This document shows positions 15,282 through 23,534 of a stretch of DNA of 28,459 nt, in pieces. The position numbers were made by a program, and so were the translations under genes. The notes beneath the pieces are model-generated. The model was not told where the DNA came from. It ran no database searches and was given only the letters and a program-made list of their open reading frames with translations. The stretch covers positions 1 to 28,459 of the forward strand of contig JBJEQP010000004.1 in assembly GCA_051881815.1 (NCBI GenBank), written 5' to 3'. The number at the start of each line of letters is the position of its first letter. Positions within the stretch are counted from its first letter, which is position 1. This DNA is from UMGS363 sp051881815 (lineage in GTDB: Bacteria > Bacillota > Clostridia > Oscillospirales > Ruminococcaceae).

Positions 15282-16151
15282 TCACGGAAGCTTTCCTATC
15301 CTGCTTCTGTACTCTGTGGGAGAGCAGCCTGTTATTTTTCGGAATTGTCTGTTAAAGTTGGATATATTGCGGAATCCGCAGTCGAAGGCTATCTCCAGCA
15401 CGCTCTTTTTTGTACCGATAAGCTCACGGCAGGCGGTATCTATCCTGAAATGAGAAATGTATTCAACTGCGCTTAATCCTACCTGTTTGCGAAACAGGTT
15501 CATAAAATAGCTTTCGCTCAGATGTACGACCTGAGCGAGCTGTGCAACGGTAATGTTTTCGCTGAAATGCTCTGCGATATATTCAAGAGCAGGACGGATA
15601 ACGCTGTCGTATTTCCCCGTATAGGTATTGATCTGCGCTTGCGTTTCCAACAGCCAGAAAAGCTTAATAAGCTCGCTTCGCATAAGCATATCGAGCTGCG
15701 GAGTATCTCCCTTTGCGCAGGAAAAAATATTCTCGGCTGACATCGCAAGCTCCGAATAATAATGGTGATTGGGCGTGATATGCGTCAAAAGCTGCATTCT
15801 TCCGTCAACAAGCGGTCTTATACATTCGCCGATATATCTGTCCGACTCCGAGCTGCCGAATATTTCGGAACTGAAAACAAGAGTGTCATACACCTGACTT
15901 GTACCGGCGCAGGGATAAATAGAGTGCAGGACATTCGGCTGAGTGATTATGATATCTCCCTTTGCGGAAATGAATTTTTCACCGCCGCAGATAAACTCCG
16001 CCGAACCCTCACGGATAAAATTTAACTCAAATTCGCTGTGCCAGTGCATCGGAACGCAGTAAAAATGATCGGGTATAACGCATTTGTAATAGCTGAACGG
16101 CTTTATTCCCGAGCTGTGTATACGATTTTCCTTTGAGGTGGGATCGTTCAT
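15282..16151 (-). CDS. AraC-family transcriptional regulator
   Basis: The protein (289 residues) has an N-terminal cupin-like sensor (HWHSEFELNFIREG) and a C-terminal double helix-turn-helix of AraC/XylS type: ITVAQLAQVVHLSESYFMNL, then FRKQVG, and later CGFRNISNFNRQFRKITGCS with PTEYR at the end. Such regulators usually sense a sugar and activate nearby glycoside-use genes. It is divergent from the GH31 alpha-glucosidase gene, its likely target. It has a promoter of its own at 16228-16256. Confidence 0.9.
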   Translation of the reverse strand: MNDPTSKENRIHSSGIKPFSYYKCVIPDHFYCVPMHWHSEFELNFIREGSAEFICGGEKFISAKGDIIITQPNVLHSIYPCAGTSQVYDTLVFSSEIFGSSESDRYIGECIRPLVDGRMQLLTHITPNHHYYSELAMSAENIFSCAKGDTPQLDMLMRSELIKLFWLLETQAQINTYTGKYDSVIRPALEYIAEHFSENITVAQLAQVVHLSESYFMNLFRKQVGLSAVEYISHFRIDTACRELIGTKKSVLEIAFDCGFRNISNFNRQFRKITGCSPTEYRSRIGKLP

Positions 16152-16227
16152 AGTATCACTCTTTCATATAATAGGATAGTATCAGTATTCAGTAGAATAT
16201 CAATAGATTTCGGCACTATTTTGTAGT

Positions 16228-16256
16228 ATTATATCATATAGAAGAAAAAATATCAA
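16228..16256 (-). promoter_or_regulatory. Promoter of the AraC-type gene
   Basis: On the - strand TTGATA (16251-16256) and TATAAT (16228-16233) are 17 bases apart, with a leader of about 70 bases. The same 130-base gap must hold the GH31 promoter; only a weak candidate (TAGATT 16204-16209, TATTAT 16227-16232) is seen, as expected if an activator is needed. Confidence 0.6.
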
Positions 16257-16283
16257 TATGCAGTTTTGAAAGGATGTGCTGAT

Positions 16284-18269
16284 ATGATAAAAAAATATGT
16301 CTTCGGTGAACCTTTTCCCACTGAAGCAGTCGTAAATGATATCGCGGCTGAAAAAGATACTCTCCCCTACTTTGAAACGGACGGCAAGGGCGGATTTGCA
16401 TATCACCTTTCCGAAGAGGATATCGTCTACGGTCTTGGCGAGCAGATAAGAGGGATAAACAAACGCGGCTGGCAGTATGTAAGCTGGAATTACGATAATC
16501 CCAACCATCACGAGGACACACGCTCGCTCTACGGCTCGCATAATTTCATTATTATAAGCGGTCGGCAGACCTTCGGCGCTTTTTTCGATTACGCAGGCAG
16601 AACAGAATTCGACATTGGCTATACAAAAAGAAGCGAAATGAAGATCAGAGCAGACAAAAACGACCTTGTTGTTTATATCATCACGGGCGAAAACGAAAAG
16701 GATATCGTTAAGCAGTTCAGACAGCTTATCGGCAGGAGCTATATTCCTCCGTTCTGGGCATTCGGCTACGGTCAGAGCCGTTGGGGCTATAAAAACGAGC
16801 AGGATATCCGCACCGTCGCAGAAAAATACAAGGCGGCAGGCGTTCCTCTCGACAGCATTTATCTTGATATCGACTATATGGAACGCTACAAGGATTTTAC
16901 CGTTGACAAGGAGCGTTTTCCCGACCTTGAAAAGCTTGTGAATGATATGAAGGCACAGGGCATACACCTTGTTCCTATCATTGACGCAGGCGTAAAGATA
17001 GAGGACGGCTATGATGTTTACGAAGAGGGCGTTCGGAATAACTATTTCTGCAAAAATGCCGAAGGCGGTGATTTTGTCGGCGCAGTTTGGCCAGGAAGAG
17101 TTCATTTCCCCGATTTTCTCCAACCCAAAGCAAGAAAATGGTTCGGGGATAAGTATTCCGCTCTCACAAAGCTTGGCATTGAAGGCTTCTGGAACGATAT
17201 GAACGAGCCTGCGATCTTCTACACCGAGGACAGGCTTGCAGACACCTGCGGCGAGATAAAAAAGCTCACCTCGGGAAATATGGGCATCAGCGAATACTTC
17301 ACCTTCACGGGAATGGTTGCGGGACTTAACGGAAACATTGGAGATTACGACAAATTCTATCATAACGTTGACGGCAAAATGATAAAGCACAGTGAAGTCC
17401 ACAACCTCTACGGAATGAATATGACTCGTTCCGCATTTGAAGCCCTGCAGGAGATCTGTCCCGAAAAGCGCACGCTCTTTTTCTCACGTTCATCCTATAT
17501 CGGCGCACACCGCTACGGCGGTATCTGGCAGGGCGACAATAAGTCCTGGTGGTCGCATATCCTCCAGTCAATGCAGCAGCTTCCTGCGCTTAATATGGCA
17601 GGCTTCCTTTTCACAGGCTCGGATACGGGCGGCTTCGGCTGCGATACTACCGAGGATCTTATGCTCCGCTGGCTGCAGTATTCAATATTCACGCCTCTTT
17701 TCCGAAATCATTCCGCAGACGGCACCCGTATGCAGGAGCTTTACCGCTTTGAAAATGTCGCTGCCGCAGCCGAGATGATAAAAATAAGATACCGCCTTAT
17801 CCCTTATCTTTACAGCGAATTTCTGAAGGCTGCGCTGAACGATGAAATGATGTTCAAGCCGCTTGCGTTTGAATTTCCCGATGATGATATTGCAAAGCAG
17901 ACGGAAGATCAGCTTCTCCTCGGAAATGAGCTTATGATCGCCCCGATCTACAAGCAGAACGCAAAGGGACGCTATGTATATCTCCCCGAGGAAATGATGC
18001 TTGTAAGAATGAAAAAAGCCGATAAAGCTGAAACGGCGATACTTCCCAAGGGTCATCATTTTGTGGACTGCGCACTTGAAGAGCTTGTTTTCTTTATCCG
18101 CAAAAATAAGTCTGTTCCGTTTGGCAAACCTTCGGCAAATACCGCAGAAATAGACCTTGCTTCCCTTGAACTCATAGGTTTCCCCGACAGCACATATAAG
18201 CTTTATTCCGATAACGGCACCTCCCCCGTTCCAGAAGACAGCCTTGCCGTTACCGAACTTTGCAAATAA
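16284..18269 (+). CDS. GH31 alpha-glucosidase
   Basis: From the ATG at 16284 (AAAGGA nine bases upstream; an in-frame TTG at 16266 is less likely) the protein has 661 residues. It is a family GH31 glycosidase: an N-terminal beta-sandwich with VYGLGEQIRGINKRGWQYVS, then the barrel with FWAFGYGQSRWGY, LDSIYLDIDYM, the catalytic nucleophile Asp305 in GFWNDMNEPAIF, and the acid/base region HRYGGIWQGDN followed by GSDTGGFG. No signal peptide is seen, so it acts in the cytoplasm on imported oligosaccharides. Alpha-glucosidase is most likely; alpha-xylosidase is possible. The divergent AraC-type gene probably regulates it, and a terminator follows. Confidence 0.9.
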   Translation: MIKKYVFGEPFPTEAVVNDIAAEKDTLPYFETDGKGGFAYHLSEEDIVYGLGEQIRGINKRGWQYVSWNYDNPNHHEDTRSLYGSHNFIIISGRQTFGAFFDYAGRTEFDIGYTKRSEMKIRADKNDLVVYIITGENEKDIVKQFRQLIGRSYIPPFWAFGYGQSRWGYKNEQDIRTVAEKYKAAGVPLDSIYLDIDYMERYKDFTVDKERFPDLEKLVNDMKAQGIHLVPIIDAGVKIEDGYDVYEEGVRNNYFCKNAEGGDFVGAVWPGRVHFPDFLQPKARKWFGDKYSALTKLGIEGFWNDMNEPAIFYTEDRLADTCGEIKKLTSGNMGISEYFTFTGMVAGLNGNIGDYDKFYHNVDGKMIKHSEVHNLYGMNMTRSAFEALQEICPEKRTLFFSRSSYIGAHRYGGIWQGDNKSWWSHILQSMQQLPALNMAGFLFTGSDTGGFGCDTTEDLMLRWLQYSIFTPLFRNHSADGTRMQELYRFENVAAAAEMIKIRYRLIPYLYSEFLKAALNDEMMFKPLAFEFPDDDIAKQTEDQLLLGNELMIAPIYKQNAKGRYVYLPEEMMLVRMKKADKAETAILPKGHHFVDCALEELVFFIRKNKSVPFGKPSANTAEIDLASLELIGFPDSTYKLYSDNGTSPVPEDSLAVTELCK

Positions 18270-18280
18270 GCTTTCCGATA

Positions 18281-18323
18281 AAAAACAGTACCGCTGTACA
18301 AAATTGCAGCGGTACTGTTTTTT
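18281..18323 (+). terminator. Terminator of the GH31 gene
   Basis: ACAGTACCGCTG (18285-18296) pairs perfectly with CAGCGGTACTGT (18307-18318), 10-base loop, followed by a run of T. Confidence 0.88.
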
Positions 18324-18375
18324 ACAAAAATCAAATCGTTTCATAGACAAAGACGACAAATATAATTCAATTTTC

Positions 18376-18535
18376 ATACTAATCCTCATTTGTTCGGTAG
18401 ATAAAGTTGGCAGATAGAATTGCACCAATCAAGGAAAGCGACCGCAGGCGTGCTGTCGCACGGCAAGGGAGCTTGACGACGAGTGGTGCAATTATAGCTG
18501 CCCAATTTATCTACCGGTTAAATGAGGATTAGTAT
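18376..18535. mobile_element. MITE-like element B1 (160 bp)
   Basis: The ends ATACTAATCCTCATTT (18376-18391) and AAATGAGGATTAGTAT (18520-18535) are perfect 16-bp inverted repeats. Inner segments continue the pairing (GGTAGATAAA with TTTATCTACC; TGCACCA with TGGTGCA), so the whole unit can fold into a long hairpin. It has no ORF. The middle holds a GC-rich core (CGACCGCAGG then GGCAAGGGAGC) shared with the other four elements. It lies between two convergent genes. Confidence 0.75.
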
Positions 18536-18564
18536 CAAACCTTTCCCAATCGGAAAAATCACAT

Positions 18565-19161
18565 TCATTTTCCAATGATCTCCGAAAGCTTTTCCTTTGC
18601 ATCTTCATACCCGGTAAAAAGTATCCCCTTGATACCGCAGTCCTCCGCACCCTTTATGTTCGCCTCACGGTCGTCAAGGAAAACGCATTCTTCGGGAACA
18701 AGCCCGTATTTTTTCAGCAGAATATTATAAATAACAGGGTCGGGCTTCATCACATGATATTCGTGCGAGATCACCCGTCCGTCAGTGTATTTCAAAAAAT
18801 CCCAACTCTTTGAATGTATCTCAAACATAAAATCGGGATAGTTTGACAGCAAATATATGCTGTGTCCCTTCGCTTTCAAATCTTTCAGCCAACCCTCGGA
18901 GTATCCGAACGGCACAACAAGCCTTGTGATATCCTTCCAGAATAAAGCATATTCCTTCTTATGGTCGGCAAACCTTCCGCCGATCTTGTCGATAAGCACC
19001 TCATGCGGAATTATCGACAGATCAAATTCGTCCCATATAGCGTCGTTTATCATTCTTTCTCCGAATACAGCGATAACATCCTCGGAAAAACCCAGATCAC
19101 GGCAGTGATCCTGCCAGCGAAAATCCGCAAGCACCATGCCTATATCAAAAATAATGTTCAT
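18565..19161 (-). CDS. HAD-superfamily hydrolase (YihX-like phosphatase)
   Basis: The likely start is the ATG at 19161, after GGGAGG, giving 198 residues. Motif I is FDIGMVLADF with nucleophile Asp6; the FDxGxVL form is seen in the YihX-like HAD-IA group, some of which hydrolyse sugar phosphates such as glucose 1-phosphate. Motif II is LLSNYP, motif III Lys lies in MKPDPVIYN and motif IV is VFLDDREANIKGAED. The cap is a helical insert between motifs I and II. A promoter precedes it; element B1 lies downstream. Confidence 0.87.
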   Translation of the reverse strand: MNIIFDIGMVLADFRWQDHCRDLGFSEDVIAVFGERMINDAIWDEFDLSIIPHEVLIDKIGGRFADHKKEYALFWKDITRLVVPFGYSEGWLKDLKAKGHSIYLLSNYPDFMFEIHSKSWDFLKYTDGRVISHEYHVMKPDPVIYNILLKKYGLVPEECVFLDDREANIKGAEDCGIKGILFTGYEDAKEKLSEIIGK

Positions 19162-19223
19162 ATATTGACCTCCCGTTACAGATACGCCGAGCAAAACGTT
19201 TCATCATGTCCGTTAAGAATTTT

Positions 19224-19252
19224 ATTATAACATTATATCGGTAAAACTGCAA
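19224..19252 (-). promoter_or_regulatory. Promoter of the HAD hydrolase gene
   Basis: On the - strand TTGCAG (19247-19252) and TATAAT (19224-19229) are 17 bases apart. Confidence 0.6.
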
Positions 19253-19282
19253 GTGCTTTTCCTCTACAAAACTTTTATGCAC

Positions 19283-19320
19283 AAAAAATCTCCCGTATGA
19301 AGCAAAACCTCATACGGGAA
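19283..19320 (-). terminator. Terminator of the MerR gene
   Basis: TCCCGTATGA (19291-19300) and TCATACGGGA (19310-19319) pair perfectly; on the - strand the hairpin is followed by GATTTTTTG. Confidence 0.8.
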
Positions 19321-19328
19321 AAACACGC

Positions 19329-20084
19329 TTATTCAGAGAAAGCTTGTCCGCAGTAAACTTTTATTGCGTCACACATAAACTGTGCCGTGCCGTCACCGTG
19401 CTTGTCAATGTTTGCCTTGAAGCGTTCATCGGCAATGTACATCTCGCCCAGTCCCGAAAGTATCTCCTTTGTGCATACATAGAAATTGTCGGTGATAAAG
19501 TCCTGCCACTTCTTCACAAGCTGCTGTGCTTCGCCGCTGTCGGGAGCAAAACCGTTCTTTTTGCACTCCGCAAATTCAACCATGATGCCGTCCATTCCCG
19601 AGTTCACCTCGTTCCATTTTTCATTTGTGTAGCCTGCGGTCTTCTCTGCGCTCTCCTTGTAAGCGGCAGTACTGCCCCACCTTTCCTTTGCCTCTTTTGC
19701 GTACTGCTCACGCATATTCTCAAATTCGCTGTTATCAAATACTTTCATAGTTATTTTTTCTCCTTTCATTGCACCGTCAAGAGCCGTAATAAGCCGTTCA
19801 AGACGCTCTTTTTTCAGCATAAGCAAATTTCTCTGCTCTTTCAGTGCGGTCTGTTTGTCATGATCGGGAGATGATAATATCATCTGAATTTCTTTAAGAG
19901 GAAAATCAAGCTCACGATAGAACAGTATCTCCTGCATACGCTCCAGACAGCGCTCATCATAAAAGCGGTAACCGTTCTGTTCGTCAACAGAACACGGTTT
20001 AAGCAGTCCGATCCCGTCATAATAATGCAGCGTGCGCACGCTCACACCAGTCAGCTTGGCAAATTCCTTTATATACATTTTCAT
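19329..20084 (-). CDS. MerR-family regulator with TipAS-like ligand domain
   Basis: The protein (251 residues) starts with a MerR winged helix (YIKEFAKLTGVSVRTLHYYD then GIGLLKP), followed by the dimerisation helix. Residues from about 115 resemble the TipAS antibiotic-recognition domain of TipAL: MREQYAKEAKERWGSTAAYK, then a helical bundle ending near CDAIKVYCG. TipAL-type proteins bind thiopeptides and related drugs and activate their own promoter. The gene's own promoter has the 19-bp spacer with a central palindrome expected for that mode. GGGAGG lies before the ATG. Confidence 0.9.
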   Translation of the reverse strand: MKMYIKEFAKLTGVSVRTLHYYDGIGLLKPCSVDEQNGYRFYDERCLERMQEILFYRELDFPLKEIQMILSSPDHDKQTALKEQRNLLMLKKERLERLITALDGAMKGEKITMKVFDNSEFENMREQYAKEAKERWGSTAAYKESAEKTAGYTNEKWNEVNSGMDGIMVEFAECKKNGFAPDSGEAQQLVKKWQDFITDNFYVCTKEILSGLGEMYIADERFKANIDKHGDGTAQFMCDAIKVYCGQAFSE

Positions 20085-20106
20085 CTTATCTCCTCCCTTG
20101 AATTTT

Positions 20107-20137
20107 ATTATATACTATGACGTAACGTCAATGTCAA
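20107..20137 (-). promoter_or_regulatory. MerR-type promoter with 19-bp spacer and operator palindrome
   Basis: On the - strand TTGACA (20132-20137) and TATAAT (20107-20112) are 19 bases apart, longer than the usual 17. Inside the spacer lies TGACGTTACGTCA (20118-20130), a perfect inverted repeat about one central base. MerR proteins untwist such long spacers, so this is probably the autoregulatory site. Confidence 0.75.
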
Positions 20138-20194
20138 TACTTTTTTGAAATTTTTTGATGCTATAGTATAATTTGATAATTATTTATCAAACCA

Positions 20195-20223
20195 TTGAAA
20201 TCATGCCACTTTTATGGTATAAT
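20195..20223 (+). promoter_or_regulatory. Promoter of the fic gene, abutting element A1
   Basis: TTGAAA (20195-20200) and TATAAT (20218-20223) are 17 bases apart. Transcription would begin near 20230, inside the left end of element A1. A palindrome TTGATAATTATTTATCAA lies just upstream at 20174-20191. Confidence 0.6.
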
Positions 20224-20225
20224 AT

Positions 20226-20388
20226 TATAGCAATACATAAAAATAGACTGACAAAAGGAGGCGAGGTCAAAGCTTGAAGAGTTAGGAACGAACCCGCAGG
20301 CAGGCTTGATGCCTGTCAAGGGTGAGTGACGACACTATTCAAGCTTTGAACCGCCGAACTTGTCAGGATATTTTTGTGAATTGCTATA
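20226..20388. mobile_element. MITE-like element A1 (163 bp)
   Basis: The ends are TATAGCAAT and ATTGCTATA. Inside are GACTGACAA and its partner TTGTCAGGAT, then AAAGCTTGAAGAGTT and ACTATTCAAGCTTT, so the unit folds back on itself around a core with CCGCAGGCAGGC and GCCTGTCAAGG. It has no protein gene. It nearly matches A2 and A3, and lies between the fic promoter and the fic start codon. Confidence 0.8.
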
Positions 20389-20429
20389 ATATACCATATT
20401 CCAAACGATACAAAAAGGCGGTGTGAAGT

Positions 20430-21036
20430 TTGGCACTTGAAAATAAATTGGGGATTACCGAATCGGCTCAGCTTGCCCGTGAAAAAGAACGCATAAGCAA
20501 AAAAAAAAGCTGCAGAATTATTTGAAAACGGAATACTTGATACGCTGAAAGCAGGCAGTTTCTCGTCCCTTAAAGCAATTCACAAGTATCTTTTTGAGGA
20601 TATCTACAACTTTGCAGGAGAAGTCCGAACCGTAAATATCGCAAAAGGAAATTTCCGTTTTGCCCCTGTTATGTATCTCGATGCAGCACTTGAAAATATT
20701 GATAAAATGCCGCAGAGTACCTTTGACGAGATAGTTGAAAAGTACGTCGAAATGAACGTTGCCCACCCTTTCAGAGAAGGCAACGGCAGAAGCGGCAGGA
20801 TATGGCTTGACCTTATGTTAAAGTCAGAGCTTGGAATGGTCGTTGACTGGAGCAAGATCGATAAAGAAGATTATCTCCTCGCTATGGAAAGAAGCCCTAT
20901 TCGTGATACTGAGATAAAAGTTGTGCTGAGATCCGCACTTACCGACAAGATAAACGATCGTGAGATCTATATAAAAGGCATCGACCAAAGCTATTATTAC
21001 GAGGGATATACTTCTTTCAAAACAGATGAACTGTAA
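20430..21036 (+). pseudogene. fic: Fic-family protein adenylyltransferase, frameshifted at A10
   Basis: Starting at TTG 20430 the frame reads LALENKLGITESAQLAREKE, then RISKKK, and reaches a run of ten A (20499-20508) after which it hits TGA at 20523. Removing one A restores a continuous frame of about 200 residues: AAELFENGILDTLKAG, KAIHKYLFEDIYNFAGEVR, the Fic catalytic motif HPFREGNGRSGR and a C-terminal SYYYEGY matching the self-inhibitory (S/T)xxxE(G/N) pattern of class III Fic proteins. Such proteins transfer AMP to target proteins. All else looks intact, so this may be slippage-based on/off switching, a recent mutation or a sequencing error. An internal ATG at 20671 would keep the motif but lose the N-terminus. 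Confidence 0.8.
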
Positions 21037-21072
21037 AATAACATTTCAAAAAAGCTATGTCACAACATTTGG

Positions 21073-21101
21073 TTGATTTTAGAAAATTTTTCTGCTATAA
21101 C
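21073..21101 (+). promoter_or_regulatory. Candidate promoter of the membrane ferredoxin gene
   Basis: TTGATT (21073-21078) and TATAAC (21096-21101) are 17 bases apart. The predicted leader includes the 84-bp inverted repeat that follows. Confidence 0.45.
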
Positions 21102-21150
21102 GATAAGCATAAAGTTGAAAAATATTAGCTTGACATATCGGAGTTTGTTT

Positions 21151-21234
21151 TAATGCATAATTCGTAATTATCGTGGAGCAGACGGTGTATTATGCTTTTT
21201 GGGAATGGTATCATTAATTACGAATTACGCATTA
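21151..21234. repeat. 84-bp inverted-repeat element
   Basis: TAATGCATAATTCGTAATTA (21151-21170) and TAATTACGAATTACGCATTA (21215-21234) are inverted copies with one mismatch around 44 bases. No ORF. It may be a small non-autonomous element or a large leader hairpin of the next gene, 30 bases downstream. Confidence 0.6.
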
Positions 21235-21264
21235 TATTAGATTCCAATTTTTCAAGGAGTAAAC

Positions 21265-22083
21265 ATGAAAAAATTTATAATACCGATCGCTCTGCTTGCA
21301 ATATTTGAAACAATAGCGATCCTGCTTTGGCTGACAAAAGACAATATTTTCTATCTGTTCAATTTCAGCTATATCGGAATTTCCATAGCATTAGGATTAT
21401 TTTTATTTATCCTGAAGTATAAGTACGCACGGCAGGTAACCCAGTTGCTTGTTGGCGGGTATATGCTTATTTACCTTGGGCTTATCAATGGTGAAAATAT
21501 GCAGATTGAAGGATTCTGGTATTATCTTTTTACCGGCGTATTTGAAGCAGCAACGATACATTATGCAGTCGCAAAATTATTCGGACCACTGATATTTGGC
21601 AGAGGCTGGTGCGGTTATGCCTGCTGGACAGCAATGGTGCTTGACTATCTTCCGTACAAAGCTCCTTCGATGCCCAGAAAAAATATCGGATGGATAAGAT
21701 ATCTCGTATTTGCAGCTTCACTTATATTTGTTTCGGCATTGTTTCTTGCAAAGGTGGGCAATATTGAAAAAATAATGTTCCGGGCATTTATTATAGGTAA
21801 CATTTTATATTATGCTGTGGGAATAATTCTTGCTTTCGCATTTAAGGACAATCGTGCATTCTGCAAATACATATGCCCAATAACAGTTTTTCTGAAACCT
21901 ATGAGTTATTTTTCGATGCTTCGCATCAAATGCGACAAAAGCAAATGTATATCCTGCGGCAAATGTAAAAAAGTATGCCCGATGAATGTAGATGTCACAG
22001 ATAATTCCCGAAAGCGAAAAAACGGCACAGAATGTATCCTTTGCTTTGAATGCAGCAAAAATTGTCCAAAGGATGCGCTTTAA
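21265..22083 (+). CDS. Membrane 4Fe-4S ferredoxin-type protein (NapH/NosR-like)
   Basis: The protein (272 residues) has about five to six membrane spans and then a cytoplasmic tail with two 4Fe-4S motifs, CISCGKCKKVCP and CILCFECSKNCP. Between spans are GRGWCGYACW and FCKYICPI, the cysteine pairs seen in NapH- and NosR-like membrane electron carriers. It probably passes electrons between the membrane and a soluble partner. No partner reductase is next to it. AAGGAG lies before the ATG. Confidence 0.82.
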   Translation: MKKFIIPIALLAIFETIAILLWLTKDNIFYLFNFSYIGISIALGLFLFILKYKYARQVTQLLVGGYMLIYLGLINGENMQIEGFWYYLFTGVFEAATIHYAVAKLFGPLIFGRGWCGYACWTAMVLDYLPYKAPSMPRKNIGWIRYLVFAASLIFVSALFLAKVGNIEKIMFRAFIIGNILYYAVGIILAFAFKDNRAFCKYICPITVFLKPMSYFSMLRIKCDKSKCISCGKCKKVCPMNVDVTDNSRKRKNGTECILCFECSKNCPKDAL

Positions 22084-22178
22084 TACTAAACACCAATAAA
22101 ATACAGGGAAAAATCTGCGCCGAAATCCAATATATCCAAGATTGTCGGCTTGATTTTTTCCAAATTTTAAATGGTGTT

Positions 22179-22341
22179 TATAGCAAGACATAAAAATAGA
22201 CTGACAAAAGGAGGCGAGGTCAAAGCTTGAAGAGTTAGGAACGAACCCGCAGGCAGGCTTGCCGCCTGTCAAGGGTGAGTGACGACACTATTCAAGCTTT
22301 GAACCGCCGAACTTGTCAGGATATTTTTGTGGATTGCTATA
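22179..22341. mobile_element. MITE-like element A2 (163 bp)
   Basis: A near-identical copy of A1: ends TATAGCAA and TTGCTATA, then CATAAAAATAGACTGACAAA, the AAAGCTTGAA/TTCAAGCTTT pair and the CCGCAGGCAGGC core. It differs from A1 at a few bases (GACAT at the left end, GCCGCC in the core). It lies 95 bases after the ferredoxin gene. Confidence 0.85.
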
Positions 22342-22360
22342 GTATAACTTCCAATTTATA

Positions 22361-22393
22361 GAGGAGTGTGAGCAAAAACTCACGCTCCTTTTT
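22361..22393 (+). terminator. Terminator downstream of element A2
   Basis: GGAGTGTGAG (22363-22372) pairs with CTCACGCTCC (22379-22388) with one G-U, followed by T5. It would end transcripts from the ferredoxin gene that pass through A2. Bases 22394-22504 hold nothing I can assign. Confidence 0.7.
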
Positions 22394-22499
22394 CATTACT
22401 ATAACCATTACACCCTTGCGTGCAAATACGAAGAAGCGATGCGTAGAATTGACGAGTATTTCCAAAGGAAAAATACAGATAAAAAAGCCGCAATTACAA

Positions 22500-22550
22500 A
22501 AAATAAACGCCGGATGACAAAATCAAATATGATCTTGTTATTCGGCGTTT
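22500..22550 (-). terminator. Terminator of the SDR gene
   Basis: AAACGCCGGATGACA (22505-22519) pairs along all 15 positions (two G-U) with TGTTATTCGGCGTTT (22536-22550); on the - strand it is followed by ATTTTTTG. Confidence 0.75.
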
Positions 22551-22613
22551 TAAGTTTTGCTTGGTCAAGCATTATTAATGCATAAGTAAAGATCGCGATT
22601 TTTCAATGAAAAA

Positions 22614-23414
22614 TTACCAAGTGCGTGAATTGAGCTTTTTGAACTCGCCCACAGTAGATACATGAGCATTCAGACCGCCGTCAACTGTAACGACCTGACC
22701 TGTAAAGTATTCGCTTTCATCGGATGCAAGATAAACACACATATTTGCAATATCAGCAGGAGCACCGTAGCGATTTACCATAATGTTATTCAGGAAAACA
22801 TCTTTGAGAGCGTCAGGTACATAAGCTGCGTTTTCGGGAGTAACGATCAGACCCGGACGAACGCAGTTGCAGCGGATATTATCCTTACCGTACTGAAGAG
22901 CAGTAGACTTTGTGAGCATATCAACTCCTGCCTTTGCGCAGGCATAAGCAGTAGAACCCAAATCGCCGCCGCAGGAAGCCATTGAACCGATATTAATAAT
23001 AGAGCCTCCCTTGTTTTCCTTCAAATAAGGAAGAACGCACTTGATCGCATAGAAGGTGCCGCGGATATCGCTCTGGAAAATGTTATCCCACATTTCAAGA
23101 GTAAGTTCGTCCACACGTCCATCCTTTAAGCCGACATTTGCGGCGTTATTAACAAGAATGTCGATCTTGCCGTATTTCTTGACGGTATCGGCAAAAAGAG
23201 CCTCAATGCTCTCTGTCGCAGTGATGTCCATGAAGTGATAGAATGCTTCTCCGCCTTCGGCAGTAATGCTGTCAACCACAGCCTGTCCTTTAGCCTCACG
23301 GCGTCCGCAGATAACTACCTTTGCTCCCTCTGCAGCAAAAAGCTTTGCGATTCCAACGCCGATTCCGCTGGTTGAACCTGTAACGATAGCAACCTTACCT
23401 TTTAATCTGTCCAT
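22614..23414 (-). CDS. Short-chain dehydrogenase/reductase (SDR)
   Basis: This 266-residue classical SDR has the cofactor motif TGSTSGIG (12-19), NNA at 89-91, and catalytic Ser144 (NIGSMAS), Tyr157 and Lys161 (YACAK). The Arg at 38-39 after CGRR favours NADP(H). The C-terminal region holds YLASDESEYFTGQVVTVDGG, standard for the family. The substrate is not determined; 3-oxoacyl-ACP reductase and hydroxysteroid dehydrogenases are among many relatives. AAGGAGG lies before the ATG. A weak promoter (TTACCA-17-TATGAT) may lie about 70 bases upstream. Confidence 0.88.
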   Translation of the reverse strand: MDRLKGKVAIVTGSTSGIGVGIAKLFAAEGAKVVICGRREAKGQAVVDSITAEGGEAFYHFMDITATESIEALFADTVKKYGKIDILVNNAANVGLKDGRVDELTLEMWDNIFQSDIRGTFYAIKCVLPYLKENKGGSIINIGSMASCGGDLGSTAYACAKAGVDMLTKSTALQYGKDNIRCNCVRPGLIVTPENAAYVPDALKDVFLNNIMVNRYGAPADIANMCVYLASDESEYFTGQVVTVDGGLNAHVSTVGEFKKLNSRTW

Positions 23415-23534
23415 CTTAAAAAAGCCTCCTTAAAATTTGAATGTGAAAAAGCGATGCCAGGAAAATGAAATGTCAACATATCATAATATCCCAAGAATAT
23501 TTGGTAAGATATGAATTTCATACTTCCTTATACT

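Noticed and set aside
22405..22565. An open frame reading CKYEEAMRRIDEYFQRKN and onward on +.
   Set aside because: No start codon with a ribosome site, it lies over the terminator of the SDR gene, and no family is recognised.
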